A DNA stretch of 64,000 nt, from positions 30,125-94,124 of the forward strand of contig JAZSFA010000084.1 of the NCBI GenBank assembly GCA_045531965.1, in the 5' to 3' direction. The notes beneath the pieces are model-generated. The model saw nothing but the letters and a program-made list of their open reading frames with translations, did not search any database and had not been told where the DNA came from. This DNA is from CAMEON01 sp045531965. GTDB taxonomy: Bacteria; Bacillota; Clostridia; Oscillospirales; CAG-272. A program made the position numbers and the translations under genes. This document shows, piece by piece, positions 50,155 through 57,770 of this stretch (its first letter is position 1; every line of letters begins with the position of its first letter).

Positions 50155-50988
50155 TCACACTCCCTTCAAAAAAAGGTCCATAAGCATCATAGCAGCGAGA
50201 TATCCTGCCGCCATGATCAAGGCCTGTAAAAGCGCCTGGATAAACCGCAAAGCACCTGCCAATGTATCTCCGCAAAACAAATCTCGCAAGGCATTGCCGA
50301 ATGCCATTCCGGGGATCTCCAGCATAATTGTACCGATGATAACCTTATCCGCATTGTCACCAAAACCAACAGAAACACACAAGAGCGCCAAAACGCCCGC
50401 AAAAAACGCGTTGACAAACGTACCTGCCATACTGTTGATCACAGGTTTTCCCCGACGTTCAATCAAAGTCATTAGGAATCCTATTGCGGATGCTGCTAAA
50501 CCATCCCACAGCGTTCCGCCAAAAAAGACAGCAAAGCCACCTGTTGCCAACATTCCTCCCAAGTAGCACATCCATTCGGGCACAGGTCGATAATGGTGGA
50601 TGGTATCCAATCTTTGCTTGACTTCTTGATAAGACAAAGGGGATCTGCAAATTTCACGGGACAACGCATTTAATTCTTCCAACCTTGCCAAATGGTTATG
50701 CGTGCGGAAAACGCGCCTTGTTTGAGAGGAATAGGACTCATCCTCCATACGAATCTGGGCAATAATCAAAGAGGTGATCGCGAATACTTCGATCTCTCTT
50801 GCCCCATACGCCTTGCAGATACGGGTCATGGTATCTTCCACACGGTGAACCTCCGCGCCACATTCCAACATGGCAACACCGATATCCAGTGCAATATCCA
50901 GAATCTCTTCGACCCGAGGCTTGATAGATGCTTCTATCTCTTCTCTTTCAGAGAATACCGTCAGTTGCTCGGGCTTTTTTTGTGTCAT
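50155..50988 (-). CDS. Threonine/serine exporter, large subunit (ThrE family)
   Basis: The 277-residue protein begins with a soluble part holding the family motifs (LDIGVAMLECGAEVHRVEDTM and a following AYGA), then five membrane segments (about 125-270). ATG at 50988 is chosen since AAGGAAGG lies 10 nt upstream and the consensus promoter at 51026-51054 puts the transcript start downstream of the other in-frame ATGs. It forms a two-gene unit with the small subunit. Confidence 0.9.
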   Translation of the reverse strand: MTQKKPEQLTVFSEREEIEASIKPRVEEILDIALDIGVAMLECGAEVHRVEDTMTRICKAYGAREIEVFAITSLIIAQIRMEDESYSSQTRRVFRTHNHLARLEELNALSREICRSPLSYQEVKQRLDTIHHYRPVPEWMCYLGGMLATGGFAVFFGGTLWDGLAASAIGFLMTLIERRGKPVINSMAGTFVNAFFAGVLALLCVSVGFGDNADKVIIGTIMLEIPGMAFGNALRDLFCGDTLAGALRFIQALLQALIMAAGYLAAMMLMDLFLKGV

Positions 50989-51025
50989 AAACGGAAAACC
51001 TTCCTTTCCGACTTTTTCTTGCCTC

Positions 51026-51054
51026 ATTATACAAAAAACTATGTTTTTTGTCAA
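51026..51054 (-). promoter_or_regulatory. Consensus promoter of the ThrE operon
   Basis: On the minus strand a perfect TTGACA (51054-51049), a 17-nt spacer and a perfect TATAAT (51031-51026). Confidence 0.9.
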
Positions 51055-51307
51055 GAGGAAAAAGAGCACGCAAATATGGAAGTTTTATGCATAATACGAG
51101 CCTTACATATCTTGACGAGACAGAATAGATATTCATCATTCCAAACTTTTTGTTTGCTTGACATGGGCGGTTCGGCATTCTTGCCTGACACATGAGATAG
51201 TCTATGGTCTAACACACTAAGCACTTTTCAGGGAGAATCTTCGCTATTTACACTTTATTTACAAGCACATTTTCAAACTCCCCCTTTATTTTTTTATATA
51301 AATATGA

Positions 51308-51313
51308 TATAAT
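51308..51313 (+). promoter_or_regulatory. Extended -10 of the nucleoside salvage operon
   Basis: TGATATAAT lies 31 nt before the tdk start. The -35 (TTTATT) is weak. This is the only promoter-like site I can support for the tdk-deo genes. Confidence 0.6.
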
Positions 51314-51343
51314 AATATGAATACAGATCTATGGAGTGAAGCA

Positions 51344-51931
51344 ATGGCAAAATTATATTTCAAATACGGTGCCATGGGGTCGTCCAAGACGGCTCAGGCA
51401 CTCATAACAAAGTTCAATTATGAAGAACGAGACATGAAGGTCTGGCTCATCAAGCCCGCCGTGGACAAGCGAGACGGGGCGGATATCATCCAGTCCCGCA
51501 TCGGGTTGTCCGCCGTGTGTGAGCCCATCGGCACGGAGGATGACATTTTCCATATGTATAAAACCCAACACAGCGATATTGACGTGATCATTGCAGATGA
51601 ATGCCAGTTCTTTACCGAGGCTCACGTGGACGCGCTCCGTCGCATCGTGGACGAGTGTGACGTTCCCGTGCTGTGCTTCGGGCTTCGCACCGATTTTCTC
51701 TGCCATCTGTTCACAGGGAGCCGGCGTCTCTTTGAGGTGGCAGACTCCGTCGCGGAGATCAAGACTATCTGCTCCTGCGGTGCCAAAGCCACGGTCAACG
51801 CCCGTTTGGACGAGCATATGAACGTAGTCACCGAGGGCGCACAGGTTCTGCTGGGCGGCAACGACTGCTATCTTGCCATGTGCCACAAGTGTTGGCAGAA
51901 GAAGATCAACGAACAACAGAAAACCAAGTAA
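51344..51931 (+). CDS. tdk: Thymidine kinase
   Basis: The 195-residue type II thymidine kinase phosphorylates thymidine and deoxyuridine with ATP. The P-loop GAMGSSKTAQ is at 9-18, an IIADECQFF motif holds the catalytic Glu and metal site, and the zinc-lasso Cys residues are in CSCGAKA and CHKCW. ATG at 51344 follows GGAGTGAAG; the in-frame ATG at 51317 is too close to the -10 box to be transcribed in full. It begins the nucleoside cluster, 16 nt before deoC. Confidence 0.95.
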   Translation: MAKLYFKYGAMGSSKTAQALITKFNYEERDMKVWLIKPAVDKRDGADIIQSRIGLSAVCEPIGTEDDIFHMYKTQHSDIDVIIADECQFFTEAHVDALRRIVDECDVPVLCFGLRTDFLCHLFTGSRRLFEVADSVAEIKTICSCGAKATVNARLDEHMNVVTEGAQVLLGGNDCYLAMCHKCWQKKINEQQKTK

Positions 51932-51947
51932 AGTGAGGTATAAAATC

Positions 51948-52613
51948 ATGAATCTTTCAGACATTCTTTCCAGATGCGACCATACCCTGCTCTCCCAAAG
52001 TGCTACTTGGGAGGACATTAAGGCTGTCTGCAACGACGGCATCAAGTACAAGACCGCCTCGGTGTGCATCCCCGCGGCTTACGTCAAGGAGGCCAAGGAC
52101 TATGTGGGCGACAAGCTGGCCATCTGCACGGTCATTGGTTTTCCGAACGGCTACAGCACCACCGCCGTCAAGGTTTACGAGTGCGAGGACGCAATCAGAA
52201 ACGGTGCCGACGAGATCGACACGGTGATCAACGTAGGTCACCTGAAATCGGGTCGCTACGATGAGATCCTTGCCGAGCTGAAGGCGCTCAAGGCGGTCTG
52301 CGGTGAGAAGATCCTCAAGGTCATCATCGAGACCTGCCTGCTCACCGAAGACGAGAAGATCAAAATGTGCGAGCTGGTGACCCTGTCGGGTGCCGACTAC
52401 ATCAAAACCTCCACCGGCTTCTCCACAGGCGGCGCCACCCGCGAGGACGTGGCTCTCTTTGCCGCCCATGTGGGCGAAGGCGTCAAGATCAAGGCCGCCG
52501 GTGGCATCGCTTCCCTCAAGGACGCCGAGGACTTCATCAACCTGGGTGCCGACCGCCTCGGCACCTCCCGCATCGTCAAGATCGCCAAAAACGAGCAGGG
52601 ATTTGGGTATTAA
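51948..52613 (+). CDS. deoC: Deoxyribose-phosphate aldolase
   Basis: DeoC cleaves 2-deoxyribose 5-phosphate to glyceraldehyde 3-phosphate and acetaldehyde. The 221-residue TIM barrel has the Schiff-base Lys 153 in YIKTSTGF, Asp 91 in EIDTVINVG and a second Lys in VKIKAAGG (about 182). ATG at 51948 has TGAGGT upstream; the longer frame runs inside tdk and is a shadow. It is followed by the repeat-rich 352-base gap before deoD. Confidence 0.96.
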   Translation: MNLSDILSRCDHTLLSQSATWEDIKAVCNDGIKYKTASVCIPAAYVKEAKDYVGDKLAICTVIGFPNGYSTTAVKVYECEDAIRNGADEIDTVINVGHLKSGRYDEILAELKALKAVCGEKILKVIIETCLLTEDEKIKMCELVTLSGADYIKTSTGFSTGGATREDVALFAAHVGEGVKIKAAGGIASLKDAEDFINLGADRLGTSRIVKIAKNEQGFGY

Positions 52614-52622
52614 GGAGTACGC

Positions 52623-52656
52623 AAGGGGGAAACTTCTTGCAAGAAGTTTCCCCCTT
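52623..52656. repeat. 34-bp perfect palindrome, copy 1
   Basis: Two 17-base arms meet at the centre CTTG/CAAG with no loop; the core is ACTTCTTGCAAGAAGT and the outer arms AAGGGGG/CCCCCTT. It starts 10 bases after the deoC stop. Similar palindromes lie at 56921, 62227 and 63906. Confidence 0.9.
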
Positions 52657-52780
52657 GACCCCCTTCAAGAACCCTTAAAACATTGGATCGGCCAAGTGAT
52701 CGGATACCCGATAGAAAGATATGATTTCTTGATCTGTCGAGGGCAGTTCGCATCATCGCGGGCGATCCGTTGACCGCCCA

Positions 52781-52935
52781 TGTGGGGCCCCTGCCCCACA
52801 AGTATCAAAAATTCATTTCCCGCAGGGAAATGTACCTCAACGTGCCAAAGGCACATATCACGCGCGCAAGCGCACATCATTCGCGAAGCAAACATCACGC
52901 ACCGCAGGTGCGCTTCATGCGTCCGCAGGACACGC
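52781..52935. repeat. Array of short hairpins with GCA/GCAA loops
   Basis: Six or seven short inverted repeats follow in series: TGTGGGGC/GCCCCACA (52781-52800), CATTTCCC-GCA-GGGAAATG (52814-52832), GTGCC-AAA-GGCAC (52842-52854), GCGC-GCAA-GCGC (52862-52873), an imperfect TTCGC-GAA-GC, GCACC-GCA-GGTGC (52899-52911) and GTCC-GCA-GGAC (52921-52931). Most of those after the second are joined by ATATCAC, ACATCAT or CTTCATG-like spacers. Confidence 0.8.
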
Positions 52936-52965
52936 TTCATTTCATTCAAGGAGGAAATTCTTACT

Positions 52966-53682
52966 ATGTCAAATCTCACCCCTACCCCCCATATCAACGC
53001 ATCTCCCGCCGATTTCGCCCCCACCGTGCTGATGCCCGGTGATCCTCTCCGCGCCAAGTTCATCGCGGAGACCTATCTGGAGAATCCCCGTTTGGTCAAC
53101 AACGTCCGCGGCGTGCAGGGCTACACAGGCACCTACAAGGGCAAGCCCGTCTCTGTCATGGCATCCGGCATGGGTCAGCCCTCCATCGGCATTTATTCCT
53201 ATGAGCTGTTCAATTTCTTCGGTGTAGAGACCATTATCCGCGTGGGCTCCTGCGGCGGTTATCACCCCGACCTCCACGCCCGTGACATCGTCATCGCCCA
53301 GGGCGCCTGCACCAACGGTGCCTACCCCACCCAGTACGGTCTGTCGGGCACCTTTGCCCCTCTCGCTGACTTCGATCTGCTCCGCCGTGCCGCTGACATC
53401 TGCGACGCCAAGGGCCTGCGTTACATGGTAGGCAACATCTTCTCCTCCGACATCTTCTACGACGACCGCCCCGACGTTTGGCTGTCCTGGCAGAAAATGG
53501 GCGTTCTCGGCGTAGAAATGGAGGCCGCCGCCCTCTACTGCAACGCCGCCCGCGCGGGCAAGAAGGCGCTCTGCATCTGTACCGTCAGCGATTCCTTCCC
53601 TCACCCTGAGGAGAACACCACCGCCGAGGAGCGTCAGACCAGCTTTACCCAGATGATGGAGGTCGCGCTGGAATTGGCGTGA
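52966..53682 (+). CDS. deoD: Purine-nucleoside phosphorylase (DeoD type)
   Basis: DeoD splits purine (deoxy)nucleosides with phosphate to base and (deoxy)ribose 1-phosphate. The 238-residue protein has the family features MPGDPLRAKFIAETYLE, the RVGSCGGYHPDLHARDIVIAQ segment, VGNIFSSDIFYD and GVEMEAAALY, and ends with the usual TSFTQMMEVALELA. ATG at 52966 has AAGGAGG upstream; a longer reading frame back into the repeats is spurious. It follows deoC and precedes deoB. Confidence 0.96.
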   Translation: MSNLTPTPHINASPADFAPTVLMPGDPLRAKFIAETYLENPRLVNNVRGVQGYTGTYKGKPVSVMASGMGQPSIGIYSYELFNFFGVETIIRVGSCGGYHPDLHARDIVIAQGACTNGAYPTQYGLSGTFAPLADFDLLRRAADICDAKGLRYMVGNIFSSDIFYDDRPDVWLSWQKMGVLGVEMEAAALYCNAARAGKKALCICTVSDSFPHPEENTTAEERQTSFTQMMEVALELA

Positions 53683-53690
53683 GGGGACGA

Positions 53691-53728
53691 GGAGTACGCA
53701 AGGGGAACTTTTGAAAAAAGTTCCCCTT
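53691..53728. repeat. Palindrome related to the 34-bp family, shorter copy
   Basis: GGAGTACGCAAGGGGAAC at its left and GTTCCCCTTGACCCC at its right match the flanks of copy 1, but the centre is a 13-bp stem with loop GAA and lacks the CTTCTTGCAAGAAG core. Its downstream sequence also resembles that after copy 1 (CCAAGTAATCGGG vs CCAAGTGATCGGA). Confidence 0.8.
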
Positions 53729-53791
53729 GACCCCTCAAAACTTTTTAACAAAAGAACTTGACCAAGTAATCGGGCACTCTACGTGCCGTAA

Positions 53792-53811
53792 GGGAGGAGC
53801 TTGCTCCTCCC
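53792..53811. repeat. GC-rich hairpin
   Basis: A perfect 9-bp stem GGGAGGAGC/GCTCCTCCC with loop TT lies between deoD and deoB, 66 bases before the deoB start. Confidence 0.8.
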
Positions 53812-53820
53812 GAATGATCA

Positions 53821-53859
53821 TCATCCTGAGCGAGGCTGCTGCCCTTGTCGAAGGATCTC
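53821..53859 (+). repeat. CATCCTGAGCGA-type dispersed repeat
   Basis: TCATCCTGAGCGAGG followed 11 bases later by GTCGAAGGATCTC matches a repeat pattern I recall from intergenic regions of many gut bacteria. Origin and family are recalled, not checked. Confidence 0.5.
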
Positions 53860-53876
53860 TTAAACAGGTGAACCAT

Positions 53877-55001
53877 ATGAATAAAACAAAAAGAATTTTT
53901 CTCATCGTCCTCGACTCCTTCGGCATCGGCGCCGCCCCCGACGCGGCTGATTTCGGAGACGCGGGAGTCGACACCCTTGGCAGTATCGCCGCCACGGGTC
54001 AACTGAATATTCCCAATCTTACCAAATTAGGTCTTGGCAACATCGACGGTGTCACCACCATCCCTGCCGCAGACACTCCCTTAGCCACGGTAGCCCGCAT
54101 CCGTGAAAAGAGCAAGGGCAAGGATACCACCACGGGTCACTGGGAGATCGCGGGCATCGTGTCCGAATCCCCCATGCCCACTTATCCGAACGGCTTTCCC
54201 CCAGAGGTCATGGAGACCTTTGAGGCCGCTGTGGGACGTGGCACCCTGTGCAATCTTCCCTACTCCGGCACCGACGTCATCCGTGATTACGGCGAAGAGC
54301 ATCTCCGCACCGGCAAGCTGATCATCTACACCTCTGCCGACAGCGTGTTTCAGATCGCTGCCCACGAATCCCTCGTCCCCGTCGATGAGCTGTATCGCAT
54401 CTGCGAGATCGCCCGCGGGATTTTGCAGGGTAAGCACGGCGTTGGCCGTGTCATTGCCCGTCCCTTTGAGGGCGAGGCACCCAACTTCAAGCGCACCGCC
54501 AACCGCCGTGACTTTTCTCTCGTCCCGCCCCACGGCACCATGCTGGATCGACTCAAGGAAGCGGGACTTGATACCATCGGTGTAGGCAAGATCGGGGATA
54601 TTTTCGCCCTGGCGGGCATCACCGAGACCAACCCCACCCACGGCAACCGTGAAGGCATGGAGGTCACCACCGCTATGCAGGGCCGCGATTTCCACGGTCT
54701 TTGCTTTGTCAATCTGGTGGATTTTGATATGCTCTACGGTCACCGTCAGGACGCCGTGGGCTATGCCAAGGCCATGAGCGAATTTGACGCATGGCTGGGC
54801 GATTTCCTTCCCAACATGAAGGAGGATGATATCCTCATGATCACCGCCGACCACGGATGTGACCCCTCCGACCAAAGCACCGACCACACCCGCGAGTATA
54901 TCCCCTTTTTGATGTACGGGGCATCCGTCACCCCCGAAAATCTCGGCACTCTGACGGGCTTTGACAATATCGCGCGGATGGTGTGCGAGCGGTTGATATA
55001 G
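53877..55001 (+). CDS. deoB: Phosphopentomutase
   Basis: DeoB converts (deoxy)ribose 1-phosphate to the 5-phosphate, linking the phosphorylases to DeoC. The 374-residue alkaline-phosphatase-fold enzyme shows LDSFGIGAAPDA at the start, the DTTTGHWEIAG loop, TYPNGFP, LVDFDMLYGHRQD and ITADHGCDP motifs that bind two manganese ions. ATG at 53877 follows AGGTGA; a longer frame reads through the repeats upstream and is spurious. Cdd starts 9 nt after its stop. Confidence 0.96.
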   Translation: MNKTKRIFLIVLDSFGIGAAPDAADFGDAGVDTLGSIAATGQLNIPNLTKLGLGNIDGVTTIPAADTPLATVARIREKSKGKDTTTGHWEIAGIVSESPMPTYPNGFPPEVMETFEAAVGRGTLCNLPYSGTDVIRDYGEEHLRTGKLIIYTSADSVFQIAAHESLVPVDELYRICEIARGILQGKHGVGRVIARPFEGEAPNFKRTANRRDFSLVPPHGTMLDRLKEAGLDTIGVGKIGDIFALAGITETNPTHGNREGMEVTTAMQGRDFHGLCFVNLVDFDMLYGHRQDAVGYAKAMSEFDAWLGDFLPNMKEDDILMITADHGCDPSDQSTDHTREYIPFLMYGASVTPENLGTLTGFDNIARMVCERLI

Positions 55002-55010
55002 GAGACATCC

Positions 55011-55418
55011 ATGAACGAAAAAAATCTCATTGAAAAAGCCCTCGCCGCCCGCGAGGCAAGCTACAGCCCCTACTCGGGCTTTGCGGTAGGTGCCGCCCTT
55101 CTGTCGAAGGACGGACGTATCTTCACGGGTGCGAACATTGAATCCGCATCCTACACCCCCACCATTTGCGCCGAGCGTGTGGCCTTTTTCACCGCAATAC
55201 ACCAGGGTGTCAAGGAGTTCTCCGCTATCGCCGTCGTCGGCGGCAAGACAGGGGAGGCCGTCTCTGCTTATTGCGCTCCCTGCGGCGTGTGTCGTCAGGT
55301 CATGGCAGAGTTCTGTACGGGAGATTTTGAGATCGTCCTGTATGACGGCAAGAGCCCTAAGGTCTACACCTTGAACGATCTTCTGCCCGAACGGTTCGGG
55401 AAGGCAGATCTCTCCTGA
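55011..55418 (+). CDS. cdd: Cytidine deaminase
   Basis: The 135-residue homotetrameric-type enzyme deaminates cytidine and deoxycytidine. Zinc ligands are Cys 53, Cys 91 and Cys 94 (TICAERV and APCGVCRQV) and Glu 55 is the proton shuttle. It lies 9 nt after deoB, with AGGAGAC just before the ATG, and before the pyrimidine phosphorylase gene, so deamination feeds uridine and deoxyuridine to phosphorolysis. Confidence 0.96.
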   Translation: MNEKNLIEKALAAREASYSPYSGFAVGAALLSKDGRIFTGANIESASYTPTICAERVAFFTAIHQGVKEFSAIAVVGGKTGEAVSAYCAPCGVCRQVMAEFCTGDFEIVLYDGKSPKVYTLNDLLPERFGKADLS

Positions 55419-55477
55419 TTTCTGAAGACTCTGCCCGTATAATCAGCAACAATTCAATCCACATAGGAGGCATCCCT

Positions 55478-56776
55478 ATGAGAATGTACGATATCATTGA
55501 AAAGAAAAAGCACGGTCTCGAGCTGACAAAGGACGAGATCTTTGACATGATCCAAGAATACACCAATGGTCAAATCCCTGACTATCAGATGTCTGCCTTT
55601 TGCATGGCGGTTTATTTCAAGGGTATGACCGACCGTGAAATTTTCGACCTCACTGAAGCCATGGCGATGTCCGGCGACACGGTGGATCTATCCATCTTTG
55701 GCGATAAGAGCGTGGACAAACACTCAACAGGCGGCGTGGGCGACAAGACCACACTGATCGTCGCGCCCATCGTGGCGGCTTGCGGCGGCATCGTTGCCAA
55801 AATGAGCGGCCGCGGTCTGGGTCACACGGGCGGCACGGTGGATAAATTGGAGTCCTTCCCCGGGTTCCACACTTCTCTGTCCCCCGAAGCCTTCACTGCC
55901 CAGGTGCAGAAATGCAATCTGGCCGTCATCGGTCAGAGCGGCGATCTCGCCCCTGCCGACAAAAAATTATACGCCCTCCGCGACGTCACCGCCACGGTGG
56001 ACACCATCCCCCTCATCGCCTCCTCCATCATGAGCAAAAAGCTGGCGGCGGGGACGAAGTCCATCGTGCTGGATGTGAAGTGCGGCAGCGGTGCCTTTAT
56101 GAAGACCCCCGAGCAAGCAAAGGCTTTAGCGGAAATGATGGTCAAGATCGGTTGCGCTCACGGACGAAATACCCATGCCATCATCAGCAACATGGACATT
56201 CCCTTGGGGCACGCCATCGGCAACGCCTTGGAGGTGACCGAGGCCATCGAGGTGCTGACGGGCAAGGGTCCCGAGGATCTCCGAGAGGTTTGCTTAACGC
56301 TTTCTACGCTCATGGTAGCTGCATCCTGCCATTTGCCTGTTGAAGAAGCCAGTATTCGCACTAAAGCGGCATTGGATAACGGCGCGGCTCACGAAAAATT
56401 CTGCGAGTGGATCGAAGCCCAGGGCGGTGACGCGGCCTATGCCCGTGATTCTTCCCTGTTCGGCACCGCCGCTCACAGCCTTGATATTAAGGCCGAGGCT
56501 GACGGCTACGTGCTGTCCTGCAACGCCGAGAAGATCGGTCTTGCTGCCATGATGCTGGGTGCAGGACGGGAAACCGCCGAATCTGTCATTGACCCTCGCG
56601 CGGGTATCCTGCTTCTCAAAAAGCCCGGTGATGCCGTCAAGGCAGGCGACGTAATCGCCCGACTGCTCACTGAGCGTGAAAACACCCTTGCGGGTGCGGC
56701 TGACAAGGTCAAGGCGGCGGTCAGATTTACGGATCACGCCGTGGAGACGGGTAAGCTGATCTACGAGATTATTTGA
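55478..56776 (+). CDS. Pyrimidine-nucleoside phosphorylase
   Basis: The 432-residue enzyme phosphorolyses uridine, deoxyuridine and thymidine. It has the family motif KHSTGGVGDKTTLI near 82-95 and SGRGLGHTGGTVDKLESFPG, and the C-terminal alpha/beta domain with GPGRETAESVIDPRAG-like GAGRETAESVIDPRAG. In Firmicutes the gene is usually called pdp; DeoA of enteric bacteria is the close thymidine-specific relative. AGGAGG lies 8 nt before the ATG. A MITE-like element starts 3 bases after its stop codon. Confidence 0.95.
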   Translation: MRMYDIIEKKKHGLELTKDEIFDMIQEYTNGQIPDYQMSAFCMAVYFKGMTDREIFDLTEAMAMSGDTVDLSIFGDKSVDKHSTGGVGDKTTLIVAPIVAACGGIVAKMSGRGLGHTGGTVDKLESFPGFHTSLSPEAFTAQVQKCNLAVIGQSGDLAPADKKLYALRDVTATVDTIPLIASSIMSKKLAAGTKSIVLDVKCGSGAFMKTPEQAKALAEMMVKIGCAHGRNTHAIISNMDIPLGHAIGNALEVTEAIEVLTGKGPEDLREVCLTLSTLMVAASCHLPVEEASIRTKAALDNGAAHEKFCEWIEAQGGDAAYARDSSLFGTAAHSLDIKAEADGYVLSCNAEKIGLAAMMLGAGRETAESVIDPRAGILLLKKPGDAVKAGDVIARLLTERENTLAGAADKVKAAVRFTDHAVETGKLIYEII

Positions 56777-57089
56777 GGTAAATTGTTGTTTACCAGGGGC
56801 GCTGCCCCTGCACCCCACCAAGAACCTTTTTGAAAAAAGGTTCTTGGAACTCCAAAAACTTTCAAAAAAGCATATATTTATCAATCCAATTTTTCTCTTT
56901 TGAAAGTTCTTGGAGGTGGTTTGGAGGAACCTTCTTGCAAGAAGGTTCCTCCAAGCGTACCCCATAAACAACAATTTATATGACCGCCCTCTCTTGCGGA
57001 AAGACGGTTGAAAAAAACAACCTTCCCCGGCATTTGGGAGCGGGCGCTGCTCGCAAACAACAATTTACACCCCCACGGAGGAAAAACAT
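56777..57089. other. Gap between the pyrimidine phosphorylase gene and udk
   Basis: The 313 bases hold the 200-bp element 56779-56978, then about 75 bases with an AACAACCTT-rich and a GC-rich part, a third copy of the element's end (AAACAACAATTTA, 57055-57067) and the udk ribosome site. No gene is seen. Confidence 0.8.
56779..56978. mobile_element. MITE-like element with perfect 14-bp terminal inverted repeats
   Basis: The ends are TAAATTGTTGTTTA (56779-56792) and its exact complement (56965-56978), 200 bp apart. Inside are AGGGGC/GCCCCT (56795-56809), a 14-bp stem CCAAGAACCTTTTT with its complement (56817-56848), CTCCAAAAACTTT/AAAGTTCTTGGAG arms and a 34-bp perfect palindrome (56921-56954). 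No coding capacity exists. A TA could be the target duplication if the ends are read as AATTGTTGTTTA. A second, inverted copy runs off the right end of the window. Confidence 0.7.
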
Positions 57090-57722
57090 ATGAACACCAA
57101 CACCCCCATGATCATCGGCATTGCAGGCGGCTCGGGCAGCGGCAAGACCACCCTGTGTGAGAACATCATTACCCATTTTGGTGATGCCATCGCCGTTCTG
57201 CGCCACGACGATTATTATAAGGCGCACCCCGACCTGCCCTACAGCGAACGGGAAAAGCTGAACTACGATCATCCCCACGCCTTTGACAACGATCTGCTGG
57301 TGGCTCACATTGACCTGCTCAAGGCCGGACAAGCCGTGGACAGTCCCACCTATGACTATACCATCCACAACCGAAGCGACGTGACCCGCCGTGTGGAGAG
57401 CCGCCCCGTCATTCTCCTGGAGGGTATTCTGATCTTTGAGCATCAAGCGTTGCGTGACCGCCTGGACATGAAAATCTTTGTGGATACTGATGCCGACGTA
57501 CGTATCCTGCGCCGTCTTGTTCGTGATGTCAAGGAACGTGACCGCACCTTGGAATCCGTGGTAACCCAGTATCTCACAACCGTCAAGCCTATGCATGAGG
57601 CCTTCGTAGAGCCCTCAAAAAAATATGCCGATATTATCGTCCCTGAAGGCGGTCAAAATCCCGTAGCCTTTGGGATGATCATATCCGAAATATCCAATCA
57701 TCTGCACCTGACAACGGTTTGA
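57090..57722 (+). CDS. udk: Uridine kinase
   Basis: The 210-residue enzyme phosphorylates uridine and cytidine to the monophosphates. The P-loop GGSGSGKT is at 13-20, followed by RHDDYYK, YDHPHAFD, PTYDYTIHNR and VILLEGILIF motifs typical of Udk. ACGGAGG precedes the ATG. It is separated from the pyrimidine phosphorylase gene by the MITE-like element and may be read from the same transcript or a separate one; I see no promoter. Confidence 0.94.
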   Translation: MNTNTPMIIGIAGGSGSGKTTLCENIITHFGDAIAVLRHDDYYKAHPDLPYSEREKLNYDHPHAFDNDLLVAHIDLLKAGQAVDSPTYDYTIHNRSDVTRRVESRPVILLEGILIFEHQALRDRLDMKIFVDTDADVRILRRLVRDVKERDRTLESVVTQYLTTVKPMHEAFVEPSKKYADIIVPEGGQNPVAFGMIISEISNHLHLTTV

Positions 57723-57770
57723 GAATGATCAAAGTTCAAACCTCTCATATTGAAAACACCGGAGGTATTT

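Larger units (their letters stand above)
52614..52965. repeat. Composite repeat region between deoC and deoD
   Basis: This 352-base gap has no gene. From left to right it holds the 34-bp palindrome, an Arg/Leu-free AT stretch with GATCGGCCAAGTGATCGG similar to a sequence after deoD, an 8-bp hairpin (52781-52800) and an array of mini-hairpins up to about 52935. A GGAGG ribosome site for deoD is at the end. Confidence 0.75.

Noticed and set aside
52781..52935. CRISPR array
   Set aside because: The short stems are not identical repeats, spacers are a few bases long and there are no cas genes.
53727..53876. N-terminal extension of deoB into the repeats, and similar extensions of deoD (52780) and deoC (51873)
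   Set aside because: The family starts and the ribosome sites lie further in; the extra residues come from translated repeats or from the tdk gene in another frame.
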